From Gemmatimonadota bacterium (GTDB lineage: Bacteria > GCA-2686955): 15,688 bases of DNA. Positions 14,718 through 15,688 of the stretch are shown piece after piece. Location: NCBI GenBank assembly GCA_002686955.1, contig NYZA01000169.1, positions 1-15,688 on the forward strand. Reading direction: 5' to 3'. Position 1 is the first letter of the stretch. Each line of letters opens with the position of its first letter. The notes beneath the pieces were generated by a model that worked only from the letters and a program-made list of their open reading frames with translations, did not search any database and was not told the DNA's origin. The position numbers and the translations under genes were made by a program.

Positions 14718-15656
14718 ATGAAACTCCCCTCACCGCAGACCCTTCCCGAATTCCAGAGCGTGTTTCCGAACGAGGAGGCGTGCCTGCTGTATCTCTTCGA
14801 CCTGCGATGGCCCGGCGGATTCGTCTGCCGAAAATGTACGGGGAGGAAGCACTACTCGTATCCGCTGCGAAGGACGGTCGTCTGCAAGACATGTCGGACA
14901 CACGTGCGCTTGACGGCGGGGACAATTATGGAGCGCTCGAAGCAACCCCTTTTGACTTGGTTCTATGGCGCCTTTCTGACAACCACCTTGACTCCTGGGA
15001 TCTCCGCGGTCCAGTTTCAGAGACAGTTGGGGATTGGTCGATATGAAACGGCCTTCCAGTTACTTCACAAGATTCGGGCGGCGATGGTTGCTCCCGAACG
15101 TGAACTGCTCCACGGGTGCGTCGAAATCGATGAGACACTCATTGGCGGAGTACACAAGGGTGGCGAGCGGGGACGCTCGACCCAAAAGAAGACGCTGGTG
15201 ATCGGCGCCGTAGAAGTCCGGCAGGGGAGGAAGAGAAGCGTAGTCGCCGGCAGAGTCCGCCTCCGCGCGATTCCCGATGCTGCGTGCTCTGCGGTGGTGG
15301 GCTTCGTGCAGGAAAACGTCGTCCCCGGAACGACTGTATTGACGGATGGCCATAACGGCTACAATGCTCTGCAGCGGCTGGGATACCAACATCGATCAGA
15401 AGTGGCAGCTGCCCTCCCCTTGGCTCATCGTGAATTCGCCAACCTCAAAACCTGGCTGCGCGGGCCCCACCATGACCGGGTCGAGCGTAAGCACCTACAA
15501 GCGTACCTCAACGAGTTCGCATTTCGCCACAACCGACGCTTCTGGCCTTTCAGCGCATTCCAGCGCGTCCTCCAGATTGCGATGAAGACAGCGGCACCCA
15601 CGTATCACGAACTGTATCAAGCAGACGAGTTCGGAACTGACGTGCATGTCAGGTGA
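14718..15656 (+). CDS. IS1595-family transposase
   Basis: The product has 312 residues from the ATG at 14718; an in-frame GTG at 14706 would add four. The start FQSVFPNEEACLLYLFDLRWPGGF is typical of the family. An N-terminal zinc ribbon has C37 and C40 (CRKC) and C56 and C59 (CKTC). The ISXO2-like DDE core has D138 (EIDETLIGG), D210 (LTDGHNGY) and E266 in YLNEFAFRHNRR. The frame is intact. I could not define terminal inverted repeats or a target duplication; the right end may lie at or beyond the window edge. The element sits 63 nt after the SIR2 gene. Confidence 0.9.
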   Translation: MKLPSPQTLPEFQSVFPNEEACLLYLFDLRWPGGFVCRKCTGRKHYSYPLRRTVVCKTCRTHVRLTAGTIMERSKQPLLTWFYGAFLTTTLTPGISAVQFQRQLGIGRYETAFQLLHKIRAAMVAPERELLHGCVEIDETLIGGVHKGGERGRSTQKKTLVIGAVEVRQGRKRSVVAGRVRLRAIPDAACSAVVGFVQENVVPGTTVLTDGHNGYNALQRLGYQHRSEVAAALPLAHREFANLKTWLRGPHHDRVERKHLQAYLNEFAFRHNRRFWPFSAFQRVLQIAMKTAAPTYHELYQADEFGTDVHVR

Positions 15657-15688
15657 CACAGCCACGCCCCAATTGTGGCCACCACCCA

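Overview
The left half of the window (about 1-7,400) is high-GC bacterial DNA carrying a compact minus-strand operon for surface-polysaccharide assembly. The right half (about 8,000-15,688) is an accessory region with two probable defence genes, an IS21-family element, an integron attC-like site and an IS1595-family transposase. The GC-rich base composition, frequent GTG/TTG starts and gene content suggest a free-living environmental Gram-negative bacterium. I see no marker that fixes the phylum, and no rRNA or tRNA gene.

Reading left to right: a small minus-strand ORF (217-801) resembles part of a right-handed beta-helix protein. It has a near-perfect ribosome binding site, a terminator-like hairpin just upstream of that site, and an apparent in-frame continuation past its stop codon. 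A non-coding stretch (868-1323) holds copies of a dispersed repeat that reappears inverted at about 7558-7598, beyond the other end of the operon. The operon is transcribed right to left: a double GT4-type glycosyltransferase fusion (7375-5120, TTG start), a DUF362 protein (5123-3522, GTG start) and a two-domain oxidoreductase joining a medium-chain dehydrogenase to a Gfo/Idh/MocA domain (3525-1324, GTG start). The genes are joined by 4-bp GTGA overlaps, so translational coupling is likely. Together they look like part of a pathway that makes or modifies a sugar and builds a glycan.

After 726 bases without a convincing gene comes a plus-strand gene of visibly lower GC (8102-10492). It encodes two TIR-like or nucleoside-deoxyribosyltransferase-like domains followed by a P-loop ATPase of the Sll1717 type, a plausible sensor/effector defence protein. 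An IS21-family element (about 10582-13284, istA + istB, with subterminal repeats of exact 24-bp period) separates it from an attC-like hairpin with two extrahelical bases and a GTTAGGC box. The hairpin sits directly before a SIR2-like NADase gene (13488-14654) that is laid out like an integron gene cassette. An IS1595-family transposase gene (14718-15656) closes the window.

The most interesting reading is a mobile defence cluster: a TIR-like/ATPase protein and a SIR2 protein, both from families linked to NAD or nucleotide metabolism, brought together by cassette capture and transposition. Whether they act together or are independent cassettes cannot be settled from this window.
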